Below, in pieces: positions 26,601 through 38,000 of a stretch of 53,250 nucleotides of DNA. The stretch is from Ichthyophonus hoferi (lineage: Eukaryota; Opisthokonta; Ichthyosporea; Ichthyophonida; Ichthyophonidae), in assembly GCA_002751075.1 (NCBI GenBank), contig NAOQ01000473.1, forward strand, positions 4,233 through 57,482, given 5' to 3'. The number at the start of each line of letters is the position of its first letter. The first letter of the stretch is position 1. The translations under genes and the position numbers were made by a program. The notes beneath the pieces were generated by a model. It was not told the DNA's origin and did no database searches. It worked only from the letters and a program-made list of their open reading frames with translations.

Positions 26601-29600
26601 TGTAATATTATTACAATAATATATTTATTAATAATAATAAAAACCATGATAATATATGTAATTATTTTTTACAAATAATAACAATAAAATTATGTGCAAT
26701 ATATAATATAGTGATAATAATATGTAGGTCGTAATTTCTCATACAACCATTATAAGTTTTAGTAGCATCATTATTTTGATTGTTATTATTAATATTATGA
26801 TTATTATTATTACTGTTACCATTTTTGTTATTATTGCTATTATTGTTATTACTATTATTATTATTTCTAGTTCTATATCTGTTACTATTACTATTACTTT
26901 CATTATTATTATGACGATTACCGTTGCTATTACTATTACTATTATTATTTCTATTATTGTTATTGATGTGTACTATATTATATATATATATATTATATTG
27001 ATTAACTACACCTAATAAAGGCTTGATGTAGGGTGCAGTTAAGAGCCAGCCCATCCGTATTCTGACGCATTGTAATACAGGTAAGCAGGCTAGTGTAGGG
27101 AAAGGGTACTTGCCATATATATATATAAGTTACGTGTAAAAGTAATTGCATGCACAAATCAAATTCTGTTGAATATACTACTATTTATGAAATAATTCAA
27201 ATTAGGTTAATTATATTATATTGTATTGTATCATATTTATTATATTACATGCCATTCTAAATGCTGCTTTTACTAAATGAATGTGAGATTATATTATATA
27301 GCATCCTGAATGTTACTCCTAATACAATGGGGAATTATATTATATTATATTATATTATAGTATCAACTATTATGAATGTTACCTTTATTAATAGAATGAG
27401 GGATTCTATATGTAGGTTCATTGGCAACTGCAGGATATGGGACTGCTCTAGGTGTTATTAGAAGCTTGTTTGCACTAGGACAACTAGACCATGCATATTG
27501 CACTGAGACAAGACCATATAACCAGGGTTTGTACTTATGTATGAATGTATTATTATTATTATCATTACTATTGCTATAGGTATTGTGTTTATATTTATTT
27601 TATCTTGCTTGGTATTTTTATATATATTATTATTATTATTATTATTGTTCTTGTTCTTGTTACTATTATTGTTGCTACTACTATTATTATTCTTCTTTTT
27701 CTTAATTATAGTTATAAGACAATACAATCCCAATTCATAATGTTATCTAGTCTAAGAAAGTTACCTAGGGTGGCCAACTGCTATTCATCTATTAATGAAA
27801 ATGACAATTTTACAAACAGTATACAAATATTACAAATAATTTAAACCATTATATGGGTAGTATGTCTATAAGCCTCATGTCACCTTTATTCTACTCTTTT
27901 GATTGATGAATCTAACCTCTTTAAATCCCATTAGAGCCTCTTTCCCTCTATAAAATTTGTGTTGAAATAACAATGGCAAAGCTTTTTACTTCTAAAGTTT
28001 ATCATCGATCATATAAATATCATAAGACATTTTAGCACTTGTCACATGCACTCTATGTACTGTTAAATGGATTAGTATTGTAAATTGTATATTATGGTAA
28101 TTAGTATGTAGTTATTCTTAATGAGTATTAAATAATATATGCATGTAGTGACATGTGTAGTAATCAGTAATTATCATGTATATACCATATATGATGTTAT
28201 AGACTAATATTTATTAGATTATCGTGATTTGCTACTTCAAGATTAATTGGATCTAATCACATGATTTGGTAGCATGTGTAACTAGAGAAGCGTGATATCA
28301 AATCCTGGTGGATCCCTCTGGGTTTTCGAAGTCCTTTAATAAATCTCAATTTATTATTTTCTATTAACTACTATTAACTACGAATTCGTATTCCAAGATG
28401 ATTAAAATTCAAGTGTCCCTATTGTGGTTAGGGTGGACGCACCTTCTTTAGGCAACAGTATTATAGGATCGATCATCTAGCATACTTTATAGATCTAGCG
28501 TTTCAAATTAGATTGATTATTTTTAATTATTAATAAATCTAACAAAATATCATGCTATCTCATCCATTCAGGTGCAAGATTGACAGCCTATGAGCTAGTA
28601 TTTGAGCACATTCCATCTACACTAATCACCGATAGCATGGTATCTTTTCTAATGAAGTCTAAAGGAATCACAGCTGTAGTAGTGGGTGCTGACAGGATAG
28701 TTGCTAATGGTGACACTGCTAATAAAATTGGTTGGTTCTTGGTTATGGTTGGAATGTATTAGGGTTGGGTTGGGATGTTTTTTTTTTTTTTTTTTAGGAC
28801 TAGGTTAAGGAGTGAAGTTATATATAGACTATAGGCCTTTACATATATGCCCGCTACATCATCTATTCTCCTTATGTACTCCACCATGCTTACACAATCA
28901 CTCTACAGCCAAATGTATATTAATAAAGTACAACTATGTTGTCTATTACATGATATTATATTATACTACATTATATTATATTATATTATACTATAGTATT
29001 TCATTTTATATTTGATCACACTGTATTCCAACATTTGGGTTTTTCCACTTATAAGAGAATTGGTTATTAAGAGAGAAAAAAAATATAGATAAATTATTAT
29101 TAATAATAAACATAGCAAGAAAAATAAAATTGTATACAAGCATATATTCATATAATTAAAGAATAAGTAGATAGAGAGTGATGGAAAGGAAGAGGTAAAA
29201 GCTATACTATGGTATTAGCCAATAAAAATGTAAGTATAAATGCCATTATTGAATTGGGACAGATAATTTTTAATTTATTTTTAATACTTACACTCATTGG
29301 GTCTACACATACAGGTACTTATCAGTTAGCTATAGCAGCTAACTACCACAACATTCCTTTCTACATTGCTGCACCAATCACATCTGTTGATTGCTCCTTA
29401 CCCAATGGTTGGTATATATATATATTTTAAAAAGATTATTGACTTCTTCCTTTCATTGTTAGTGTTGCAACCATTATTATTATTATTATTGACTTTTTTA
29501 TTGTTATTATGATTATAATTTTATATAGTATCTGACTGAACCAATATGCATTCATATCTTTCTTTACTATACTATCTAGCAAATATTTATAGGTATATAT

Positions 29601-31328
29601 AAAACAATATATTTGAAAAAATCATTTTAAATCATACTAAGTCAATGACTCATAATAAAACCTAATATAGCATGACATTATCCTTGTATACTTTTGGATA
29701 GAGCAGCATAAAATTGTGTTACTTTAACTATTAATATGATAAAATATACAGCAAACATAATATTTACAGTTTTTATCTTAAATATTGCCCTGACAATGAT
29801 GCATATTAGATGATGAACAATAGTGTTAAAAAACTGGAAGCTCTGTCTCAACCACACAGTGGTTAATTTATACTATTCTAAACATATGATACAGTGAGAC
29901 TGAATTTGGATTAAGCTATATACCTAGTATAGTTAGTATACAGGAATTAATCTTAATCTGAATCATTACCATGTAGGTTTTATACATAATTTCTCTATTA
30001 TCATGCATATTAGCTAAATAATACTTAGTATTGATTAATACCATATAATAAATTAATGAAGTATATTTTATAGACTAATGCAAATACTTAAATAACTAAG
30101 GAAGCATTGTCACATGTCATATTTTCCAACACTAACTTAATAAATATTCTGGACAGTAGATGATATTACAATTATCTTGGTTGATTTTTATTATATACAT
30201 ATCTGAATATAATAGTTGTATATCATGAACTAAATGGAGTCTCTACCCTCTGGTTGATATGGATTTATATCTTGTTAATGTAATTAATTTGTGCCATTAG
30301 CAAATATTTACATGTAAAGCATGTGATTTTACTGACCGGAATTTAATAAGGAGCCAGTGAATATAAACTCAATTTTTATTGGTGTGGGTATATATATTGT
30401 ACAAGACTATAATATAGTGGACTTTTAAATAGGTTTATCCTGCATACCTTTACCTCATATTCTATAACAGGACTACCAGATACTATATAATACTAAATAT
30501 GACATAACTTATTTAGAAATTAAGCTACAATCCTTAATATTAGTATAGTCTACTTGTACCAACATATATATATTTATATAGTATATACATAACAGAAAGA
30601 TATACGTGCACATGTTTATGCCAATGGAAAAAAATAAGTCCGTAAGAGAGAAAAAGCTCATTACATCACAATTAATCTACACCCATTCCTTTGTTAAATA
30701 ATTAGTTTTAAATTAACTATTTAATCAACAGGTGATGCCATTACCATTGAAGAAAGACCAGCCAATGAGCTCACATGCATTAATGGAATGCAAATTGCGG
30801 CCAATGGGATTGGCGTATGGAACCCATCATTTGATATAACACCATCATCTCTTATTACTGGTATGTATGTAGTTTAAATTACCATTGCAATTAAGCATTA
30901 ATTACAATTGGTTGATTTTTAAGTAATATTTTGATCACAGAATTTTGTGAGGTTTTTTTTGCTATGCTTAGATTGGCATATTCACTGCTAAGAAATGATC
31001 GATTTTGAATTAATCATAAACTAATAGGATAGAATATGATATAGTATATTAATATAATGATATATTATATTATTGCTTCTTAACTAATTAGATATAGTGT
31101 TATACTATATTATATTATAAGCATGTATTTCTTCTTTTTAATTGGTAGCTGATAGAGTTTACTCACATATCAACCATATATATAGATCTAGTTATAGGTG
31201 TGTGTGGTGTGAGATTTGATTCTAACCCAATCAAATCTATTCCAGGAATCATTACTGAAAAGGGTGTTGCCTGTAAGGCATATGGGCAAGATACTATTGA
31301 TATGGTTGCATTTATTGATAGCAATTGA
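20617..31328 (+). CDS. MRI1: Methylthioribose-1-phosphate isomerase
   Basis: Converts methylthioribose-1-phosphate to methylthioribulose-1-phosphate in cytosolic methionine salvage. Twelve exons: 20617-20676, 22137-22214, 22573-22648, 23419-23524, 24967-25020, 26179-26282, 27039-27080, 27416-27526, 28572-28730, 29315-29407, 30732-30860, 31246-31328. All are GT-AG with matching phases, giving 1095 nt, 364 residues (human 369). Landmarks: [12 protein letters not shown] at the N terminus; [20 protein letters not shown] (47-66); [25 protein letters not shown] with the catalytic Cys at about 171; [40 protein letters not shown] with the catalytic Asp at about 251; [13 protein letters not shown]; and GIITEKGV near the end. 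All active-site motifs are present, so the enzyme should be functional. Intron 5 carries a decayed copy of exon 5. Confidence 0.96.
20913..21176 (+). repeat. 8-bp minisatellite (TACTATTA) in MRI1 intron 1
   Basis: About 32 consecutive octamers in register, consensus TACTATTA, with variants TACTATCA, TGCTATCA and TATTATTG. The first several units are exact; divergence rises to the right. A 60-residue open frame through it is a by-product of the repeat. Confidence 0.8.
22893..23190 (+). repeat. 10-bp minisatellite (TACTATATCC) in MRI1 intron 3
   Basis: About 28 units close to TACTATATCC, pyrimidine-rich on the sense strand, some 230 nt before exon 4. The repeat lacks stops in one frame, which produces a 141-residue open frame of Tyr/Ile/Leu/Pro that is not a gene. 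Confidence 0.75.
23240..23363 (+). mobile_element. M1 element fragment J (forward right end), MRI1 intron 3
   Basis: About 120 bp matching the right end of M1: GTTAGCTAAATAATA, GGAGTCATTATAATG and the terminal GTTCCAACA. The left part is missing; the 10-bp minisatellite lies where it would be. Confidence 0.55.
24410..24781 (-). mobile_element. M1 element copy D (reverse), MRI1 intron 4
   Basis: Near full-length reverse copy from TGTCGGAGCATGTG to GCATGTCAACA, with TTATTATCTGCTATT, CTACGTAGTAATGATTCAGA, TATTATATTAGGTATA and TTGACATATATCATTGTCAA, the last an internal palindrome shared by the family. Confidence 0.7.
25285..25370 (+). pseudogene. Decayed duplicate of MRI1 exon 5 with its donor
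   Basis: Repeats exon 5 and the start of intron 5 (24979-25062) about 310 bp downstream. The exon part is diverged (AACAAGACTGCAAAG against AACAAGATAATTAAAG), while the donor and next 35 bases (CAGAGGTATATAG then ATAGTACCACTTGTATTTAT) differ at one site. The only nearby acceptor, AG at 25281-25282, would bring a stop at the sixth codon position in the phase required, so this copy cannot replace exon 5. Likely a tandem duplication on its way out, or an exon whose inclusion would end the message. Confidence 0.6.
25546..25835 (+). repeat. R2 interspersed repeat, copy 1 (MRI1 intron 5)
   Basis: About 290 bp matching 39436-39700 at roughly three bases in four: CACAGCTATTTTCAT, GTAGACTGAGC, AAACACAGTTTGGT, AGGATTGTGTTTACCC, CCACAATTAATCT and CCGCATACTAGAATACT are shared in order. 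No coding capacity and no terminal repeats I can define; probably a SINE-like or non-autonomous element. Confidence 0.65.
26755..27000. repeat. ATT-rich trinucleotide tract in MRI1 intron 6
   Basis: Mixed ATT/GTT/ACT units fill about 245 bp directly before exon 7. Both strands are open (Ile-rich and Asn-rich) purely because of the repeat. Confidence 0.7.
27541..27715. repeat. ATT-rich trinucleotide tract in MRI1 intron 8
   Basis: ATT, GTT and CTT units just downstream of exon 8. Same class as the tract in intron 6. Confidence 0.65.
28209..28462 (+). repeat. R3 interspersed repeat, copy 1 (MRI1 intron 8)
   Basis: About 250 bp present again in inverted orientation at 31358-31600. Shared in order: ATTTGCTA, TGATTTGGTAGCA, AAGTCCTTTAAT, GAATTCGTATTCCAAG, AAGTGTCCCTATTGTGGTTA and GGGTGGA. 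Function and family unknown. Confidence 0.65.
29726..30131 (+). mobile_element. M1 element copy E (forward), MRI1 intron 10
   Basis: Forward copy with a worn left end (ATGATAAAATATA) and intact right end (ATTTTCCAACA). Landmarks: CCTGACAATGATGCAT, CTCAACCACACAGTGGTTAA, TACTATTCTAAACATATGAT and CTGAATCATTACCATGTAGG. Confidence 0.68.
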
Positions 31329-31329
31329 C

Positions 31330-31335
31330 AATAAA
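31330..31335 (+). promoter_or_regulatory. Poly(A) signal one base past the MRI1 stop codon
   Basis: TGA at 31326-31328 is followed by C and then AATAAA at 31330-31335, predicting a 3' UTR of about 20-30 nt that would end before the R3 repeat. Use is inferred. Confidence 0.5.
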
Positions 31336-31357
31336 ACACTGAACAAATATATTGTCT

Positions 31358-31600
31358 ACCAAAGGTACATTCACCCTAACCATAATAGGGACACCTGACT
31401 CTTGAATTACCTTGAAATATGAATTCATAGTCCATAATAATTAATAGTAAATAATAAAGCTCAATTAAAAGGACTTCAAAACTTAGAGATGTCCACCAGG
31501 GACATGAGATCATGTTTTGAGAGTTGCTTGTGCTACCAAGTCATGCAACTAATCTAATTAATCTCAAAATAGCAAATCCTGATAATCTAATCAACATGTC
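31358..31600 (-). repeat. R3 interspersed repeat, copy 2 (inverted), downstream of MRI1
   Basis: Inverted match to 28209-28462, beginning just after the MRI1 poly(A) signal: TACATTCACCCTAACC, ATAGGGACAC, GGACTTCAAAAC, TGTCCACCAGG and GCTACCAAGTCATG. Identity is about three in four, so both copies are old. Confidence 0.65.
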
Positions 31601-32279
31601 AAATAGCATCTACTTGCTGTATATGATAATTACTGTTTAATACACATGCTGCTGCCCTGTCTGCATATTATTTAATACCAATCAAGATTATTTGCAGAAT
31701 AGTTACTGCAATACGCAATATGCATTATACAATACTAATATATTTAATGATATATAGAGTGCATGTGATATACATATTTATATATATATAGTGTTTGATG
31801 ATATTATCTCAGCCTCATCCCTGGAATATGATGAGAATATAATTATATTGTTTTTCTTAATGAAGGCATGTGTGCATTATTGTGGGAAGCAAATGCCAAG
31901 TTATTTCTTGTTCTACCAAGTTTCTTATGCTTTTCTATTAAGAGAGAAATCTTAATCATGTTAACTTTTATCAAAGTTAAGTGACTCCATACATTCCAAG
32001 TCCACTTTCTATATAAAATACTGCATTGTAGTACAATACATTGCAATTCACTACAACACTACAGTACAATACAATATAATACAGTGCAATACTATACCAT
32101 ATCATACTATTCTGTATTATCGAATACTGTACTATATATATGGAATGAATGGAGTCAATTGCAAGGAGCATCAAGGCCTTGACTCAACTGGTCAATAATG
32201 TAGGTTTATTTGCCAGACTTGCGTAGAGTTTTTTTTTTTTTTTTATTTTAGTATCTGTCTATTAGTATTTTAATAATTA

Positions 32280-32768
32280 NNNNNNNNNNNNNNNNNNNNN
32301 NNNNNNNNNNNNNNNNNNNNNNNNNNNNNNNNNNNNNNNNNNNNNNNNNNNNNNNNNNNNNNNNNNNNNNNNNNNNNNNNNNNNNNNNNNNNNNNNNNNN
32401 NNNNNNNNNNNNNNNNNNNNNNNNNNNNNNNNNNNNNNNNNNNNNNNNNNNNNNNNNNNNNNNNNNNNNNNNNNNNNNNNNNNNNNNNNNNNNNNNNNNN
32501 NNNNNNNNNNNNNNNNNNNNNNNNNNNNNNNNNNNNNNNNNNNNNNNNNNNNNNNNNNNNNNNNNNNNNNNNNNNNNNNNNNNNNNNNNNNNNNNNNNNN
32601 NNNNNNNNNNNNNNNNNNNNNNNNNNNNNNNNNNNNNNNNNNNNNNNNNNNNNNNNNNNNNNNNNNNNNNNNNNNNNNNNNNNNNNNNNNNNNNNNNNNN
32701 NNNNNNNNNNNNNNNNNNNNNNNNNNNNNNNNNNNNNNNNNNNNNNNNNNNNNNNNNNNNNNNNNNNN
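32280..32768. other. Assembly gap (489 N)
   Basis: Run of unknown bases flanked on both sides by poly-T tracts (18 T near 32230, 10 T from 32769). The flanks suggest a homopolymer or low-complexity region that stopped assembly. Open frames drawn across it are meaningless. Confidence 0.99.
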
Positions 32769-33839
32769 TTTTTTTTTTAGTAATCTGCATTAGATTTTAT
32801 TAATTATAAAGCATATTTTGGAATAGTTTATATTATAATGCTGTATTTTATAATTATTGTTTTCTTTAGATTCTACTAATACCAATATATCGGTGGTATA
32901 TATTTATATGGTGTGTATATATGTATGTATATATGTATATTTTATATGAAGAATTCTTTAATATCATCATGAATCTGTACAAATATTCGTCATACATTGG
33001 TTAGAAGCCTAGCTTATATGCCTGCTAGCATACTAAATTAATTACTTGATTAATTTGTACCATTCTGACAAGAGCTATTTTCTGGCTTAATGGATTACCT
33101 ACTAATAATAAAAATTGCAGACTTCTGTTAGCAAGAGTGTGAGGGATTTTAGCCTAAATCCAGCCAGGCTAATAATTTAAGAATTGGCTTCCCATATAAT
33201 AAAGTTGTATTATAATCTTAAGTTCTTTACTTTTCACTTATGTCTTAATATTGCCTTTCAAAGCTGGTTATTATTTCACTCCTGTCTTTTCAACCTTATC
33301 ATTTTTTTCAATAAGCATCAGACAAAACATAAAAATGACAGTACTATATCCTTTTTCAAAAATCTTACACTTTTCATTTCTGTATTTCGACTCTAGTCAA
33401 ATAACCTGACCTATTCCTAGAGGATCTGGAACATGTTCTCAAATGAAGGTGAATATTTCATATGTTCTGCTACAAAATCGTTAACTTCTGAATGAACACG
33501 TAGTTCAAATTGATTTGTCAATACATAGTTTGTGAGTTAGCTAATGAGCCATTCAAATAAGGATCAGACTTTCCTAGTGGTTCTTTGTTATCTTTTATGA
33601 ATTGTATTAGCCAATAAGAATATTTATGATTGGTCCCAGTTAAGTTATTGAACCAAGCTGTATTAACATTAGTGTGTTGATATATATTTCCGAGGGCCGA
33701 TAGAGCTATTCCCATTGGTTGATTTGGCCGCATTTGCACGCGTATTAAAATAACCATCGTAATTGAGATTGTGTGGTATGTTTTACTAGCAATCGCAACA
33801 TGAGACAATTCACTTAATCATCTGCTTTTCGTATGCACC

Positions 33840-33990
33840 AAAATCCAACACCTGTAGACTGAGCTGATACACAACTTAGCTACTTAGATAAATTAATACA
33901 CCACGTCTATGAGCAAAATTGCATGCCCAGAACTAGTCTGGGCCTAGCTTATATTCTTCATCAGAGTTGGTTTTAACTAAAAGACAAGAT
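33840..33990 (+). repeat. R2 interspersed repeat, diverged copy
   Basis: Shares the core GTAGACTGAGCTGAT and the following TTAGATAAATTA, then a related ACTAGTCTGGGC segment in place of ACAGTTTGGTTCGGGC. Much more diverged than the other two copies; assignment is tentative. Confidence 0.4.
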
Positions 33991-34965
33991 TTAACACTTT
34001 ATCTATTCCCATCACATAATAGAACAATTGATAGGTGGCATTGAATAAAACTCTTTTTCAGATGTTTGTTGAAATGAAACAGAAGGTTCTACTCTGCCTT
34101 CAGAATGCGTAGGCTTTCTCCCAGTTTTCTAACTTATTAACACTCCTACTTGGAAGAATGATATAGTTTTTAAACATTGAGTGAGAGCTTTGTAATCTAC
34201 CGTCCACTAGGCCCCCCTACATAAGCATTATTTTGGAGTAGGAGACTATTTGTGGATCACTCATTGGCAATCTACCGATTGGGTTGTTTTATCATCAATG
34301 AAGTAGGGTGTGGTGTAATCATAATCGGCGTAGTAATTTTAATTATCATTAGTTAAATTTAAAGTAATCACACTTTACGGGTTTCATAGCGTAGATTCTA
34401 TTGGTGTTTAAAATTAAAAAATGCGGCATTACATTTCAATAATAGGCTCCTTGCTAAACCAATAATACACCAGGTAATGGATCCTTAGATGTATTATCCA
34501 GTAGTATTAAAGGCATAAAGACATGTATTAAGCATGATTTAGCGGTTATATTTCGAGCCAATAATATAGACAGTAATTTAAACGGAGATTTCAATGTACT
34601 TTCGTTTATTATTGCTATATATGTAATCGAATTAGATGGTCTAGCATAGTATAGTACAATAGTAAGTCAAACAACAGAATATATTATATATCAATTTTCT
34701 GCTACCTTAACCAGCTAGTATACATATAGGTACCTCGAAAGATTTCGGAAAATTTTAAAATTATGTTAATTCTGGCATAGCAACTATAAAGAACAACTAT
34801 AAAGAAATTAAATAATACTAATAATATTCCTAACAACCACAGCGTCTACATATACATACATACGTACATATACATACATATATATACATATATACTCACT
34901 TGCTTACCATTCCTTACCCGTTAGTCTTTTTACTACTCAAGTAGGAACACATTTTTCTCATTAAT

Positions 34966-35035
34966 TCCTATCAATTCCGATCATTATATACTAGTTCCTG
35001 TCAATTTCTAGCATTTTCCATCATTTCCTAGCACA
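34966..35035 (+). promoter_or_regulatory. Pyrimidine-rich leader with degenerate repeats before the transporter
   Basis: Units such as TTCCTATCAATTCCGAT, TTCCTGTCAATTTCTAG, TTTTCCATCA and TTTCCTAGCA follow one another up to six bases before the start codon. Probably 5' UTR or core promoter; function is not known. Confidence 0.3.
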
Positions 35036-35041
35036 ATTTGG

Positions 35042-38000
35042 ATGAACATTCAAGGTAAACACTGGGAATCGATAACGGGAAGTATGTCCAAAAATGCTGT
35101 ATATAATCCTTTTGAACATCATATCAAGAAAAAATCATTGGATATGAACCAATGGGCTTCTGAAGACACTGATACACCATTTTATGCTCCGACTGATAAT
35201 CCTTCGAACAAGAATAAACTACACATTTCTTTGGCAGAAGATTATACTATACCATTGGACATCACAGGGGGAGGTGGTGCTAAGACTTCTTTCAATGCTT
35301 CATTTCTTGCCCTTAGCAACACAATATTAGGAACAGGATTATTAGCTATGCCCTCAGCCTTTATGAAGTGTGGATGGTTGTTGGGTCTGGTGGTAATTAC
35401 TTGTGGTAGGTTGAGATACATACTATCGTATATACATGCATATATATACACAGATCCTATCATACCATCATAGTGTTGCATCATATCGGACCACATATCA
35501 CAATGCCTTACAACATTTTATCTTATAATATGGTGTTTATACGATCATATCATATTATATTGTATTATATTTTATGTGTTATATTATGTTATATTATAAT
35601 GTACTGCATTGTATTATACTATATTATATGAAAATATATTATATAACCATATTTATACAATGAGTTAACTATAAGCCTCTGCTTATACATGCATCGATTA
35701 TACATGTTTGCTCTACATACATCTATTATACAACCACATAAATGCATTTTTTTAATGTCTCTTTATTGAACCGACCACAATACCATTATATCTTTTCATT
35801 AAACCAATTAAATGCTCTTTTATTTATATTATGCACATTTATTCTACAAAAATCTTTTATATAACCACATAGTTCTAATATTTTTAAATCTTTTAATGTA
35901 TTTTTCTTGAACCAATCACAATACTATTCACAGGGGCATGTTTTGCAGCCTTTGGTCTTTATCTATTGGTGGATTGCCGTCGTTTTGTAAAAGGAGGTCG
36001 TGCAGGCTACAACCAACTAGCAATGGCCACCTATCCAAACATGGCAGTTGTGATAGATGCAGCATTGACTATGAAGTGTTTTGGTGTCGCTACTTCCTAT
36101 TTGAGTATGTATATATATATATATATGCATACGTACATATGTACGATATCATTATTCATAAGATATAGATGCACAGTGTATATAGTATATAAGCATTTTG
36201 TATGTGTGCACATACGAGTACATATTTACCAAATATTAGGTTATTTTTCTTATTGCCTTAACATAGACTAAGTAATTTCCCAATTAAATATTAACTTAAA
36301 TTAGCCAGTTGATAAAAGGTACTCTAATTAACCATCGCATTAATTAATTTATTCAGTTGTTATTGGAGACTTGTTGCCATTGGCAGTTCAAAGGATCTTT
36401 AATGTCGATACTTCTTCCCTATTGATTAATCGTCATTTCTGGATCACTTTTTGCATGACTTTGATGGTCCCACTGGCCTTTTTAAGGGTAAAGTATGATC
36501 AACGATTTAATAAAATAAAATAAAAAATAGGCTTTGGGTAGAAGATATTAGTGTTATAGTATACATCTTTATTAGTGGGTAAATTTCTAGAATTTTGATG
36601 AAATAGATGGTCCCATGTTTGTAGGAGTATACACAGATTCACACCCCCTCCCCCCGCCTCACCTAACCTATACTTTTCTACCATTAAGTAATAATAATTA
36701 TTCTCAATCAACCATAATTAACCTATTCAATCATATTATTACAGAATCTTGGATCCCTACGTCATGCCAGTGCTATGGGTATTCTAGCAGTTGCTTATAT
36801 ATTAACCTACATGCTATACAAGTGCCAAAAGACCTTATTGGGTGATACGGTCCAATGGGATCAGCTCACCTCAATTAAGATCAATCGTGAAACAATCTCA
36901 GGTGAAGTCCTTTATCCTTTTCTTCTCACTGAATGATAGCTTTAAAATACAATATATATCTATATTGAAATTGTTTTTTTATTTCTATTTGCATGGTTGG
37001 CTTTTATTGATTATGATTTTATTATGAGTGTGGCGATAGTCCGAGATTCCTTTTTTACTTCAGCCTACACCTACATCATAGCATCATAATATCAGTTATC
37101 TTATGCATACTTTCTGCCATTTCCAAGTATCTTGCTTGGGATTCATAAACTATAATTTCATAATATTCACTTAGAACCTTATTTTTTTCTCCATTTATGG
37201 TGCAGGAACGCTTCTTACATGGTAGTTATAGTATAGTATAGTACTCACTAGTAATAAGCATTGCCAGGCCAATTCCCTATTATTATAATTAAGTAATTGG
37301 CATAACTCTTTTTAGAGTATCAGCTAAGACTAGATCTTTCCCACCCATTCCTAATCTACCTATAATATAGTGTCTACACTCTAATATCCAGGTCACTATA
37401 ATAGGTATAACTCCATATATGGCGATTCCACTATTAATGAAGTCACCATCTTTCTACGCCTCTATGATAAAATGGTATGGGGTAGTACTACTAAGGATAG
37501 TAATAGTATTAATAGTAGTAGTAATGGAAATAATAATAATAACAATAACAATAACAATAACAACAATAACAACAGCAATGTTCATAACAATACTAATACT
37601 AACTCCCACCCCACTGTGCAGTGCTACCAGTGATAGTATTTTCTTTTACCTGTCATCAAAATGTATATTCTATGTGCAATGAACTACACAATCCTACGCC
37701 TTCTCGTACTCGGGGTGTTATAAATAAATCCGTTTTTTTCTGTTACCTTTGCTACGCGGGCATAGGGTTGGCTGGCTACCTGTCTTTTCAGGATAATACT
37801 AATACGAATGTATTAACCAATTGTATGTATTGATTTCTCTGTTCCCTGTTTTTTGAGTCAATTTCATATGCCTTTAGCTTTTTATTTATTTTATAGTGGT
37901 CATGTGGTTTATTGATTTTATTATACAGTGTTGATTATATATATATATATATATATACATACATACTGGATATAAAATGTAAGTATGAGATATTATGATA

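Larger units (their letters stand above)
31329..35041. other. Intergenic region between MRI1 and the transporter
   Basis: Holds an R3 copy beginning 30 bp past the MRI1 stop, the assembly gap, a diverged R2 copy near 33840-33990, and a stretch of more complex sequence (about 33450-34700) with no gene I can support. The last 70 bp before the transporter start are pyrimidine-rich with degenerate TTCCTATCAATT-like repeats. Confidence 0.6.

Noticed and set aside
26662-27054. 130-codon Asn-rich open frame on the minus strand
   Set aside because: It is the complement of an ATT tract in MRI1 intron 6, and real MRI1 exon 7 overlaps its end on the other strand.
32248-32790. Open frame across the assembly gap
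   Set aside because: It consists of unknown bases.
33518-33808. 96-codon minus-strand frame (RVQMRPNQPMGIALSALGN)
   Set aside because: Weak resemblance to the frame at 42138-42377 (IGVIAHISVIYLN) is too short to be trusted, and neither has splice or start context that supports a gene.
37392-37474. Exon-like block in transporter intron 4 with good AG and GT ends and an open frame (VTIIGITPYMAIPLL)
   Set aside because: Exon 4 joins exon 5 directly in phase and gives an uninterrupted family sequence. Including this 83-nt block would break the frame. It could at most be an exon that ends translation.
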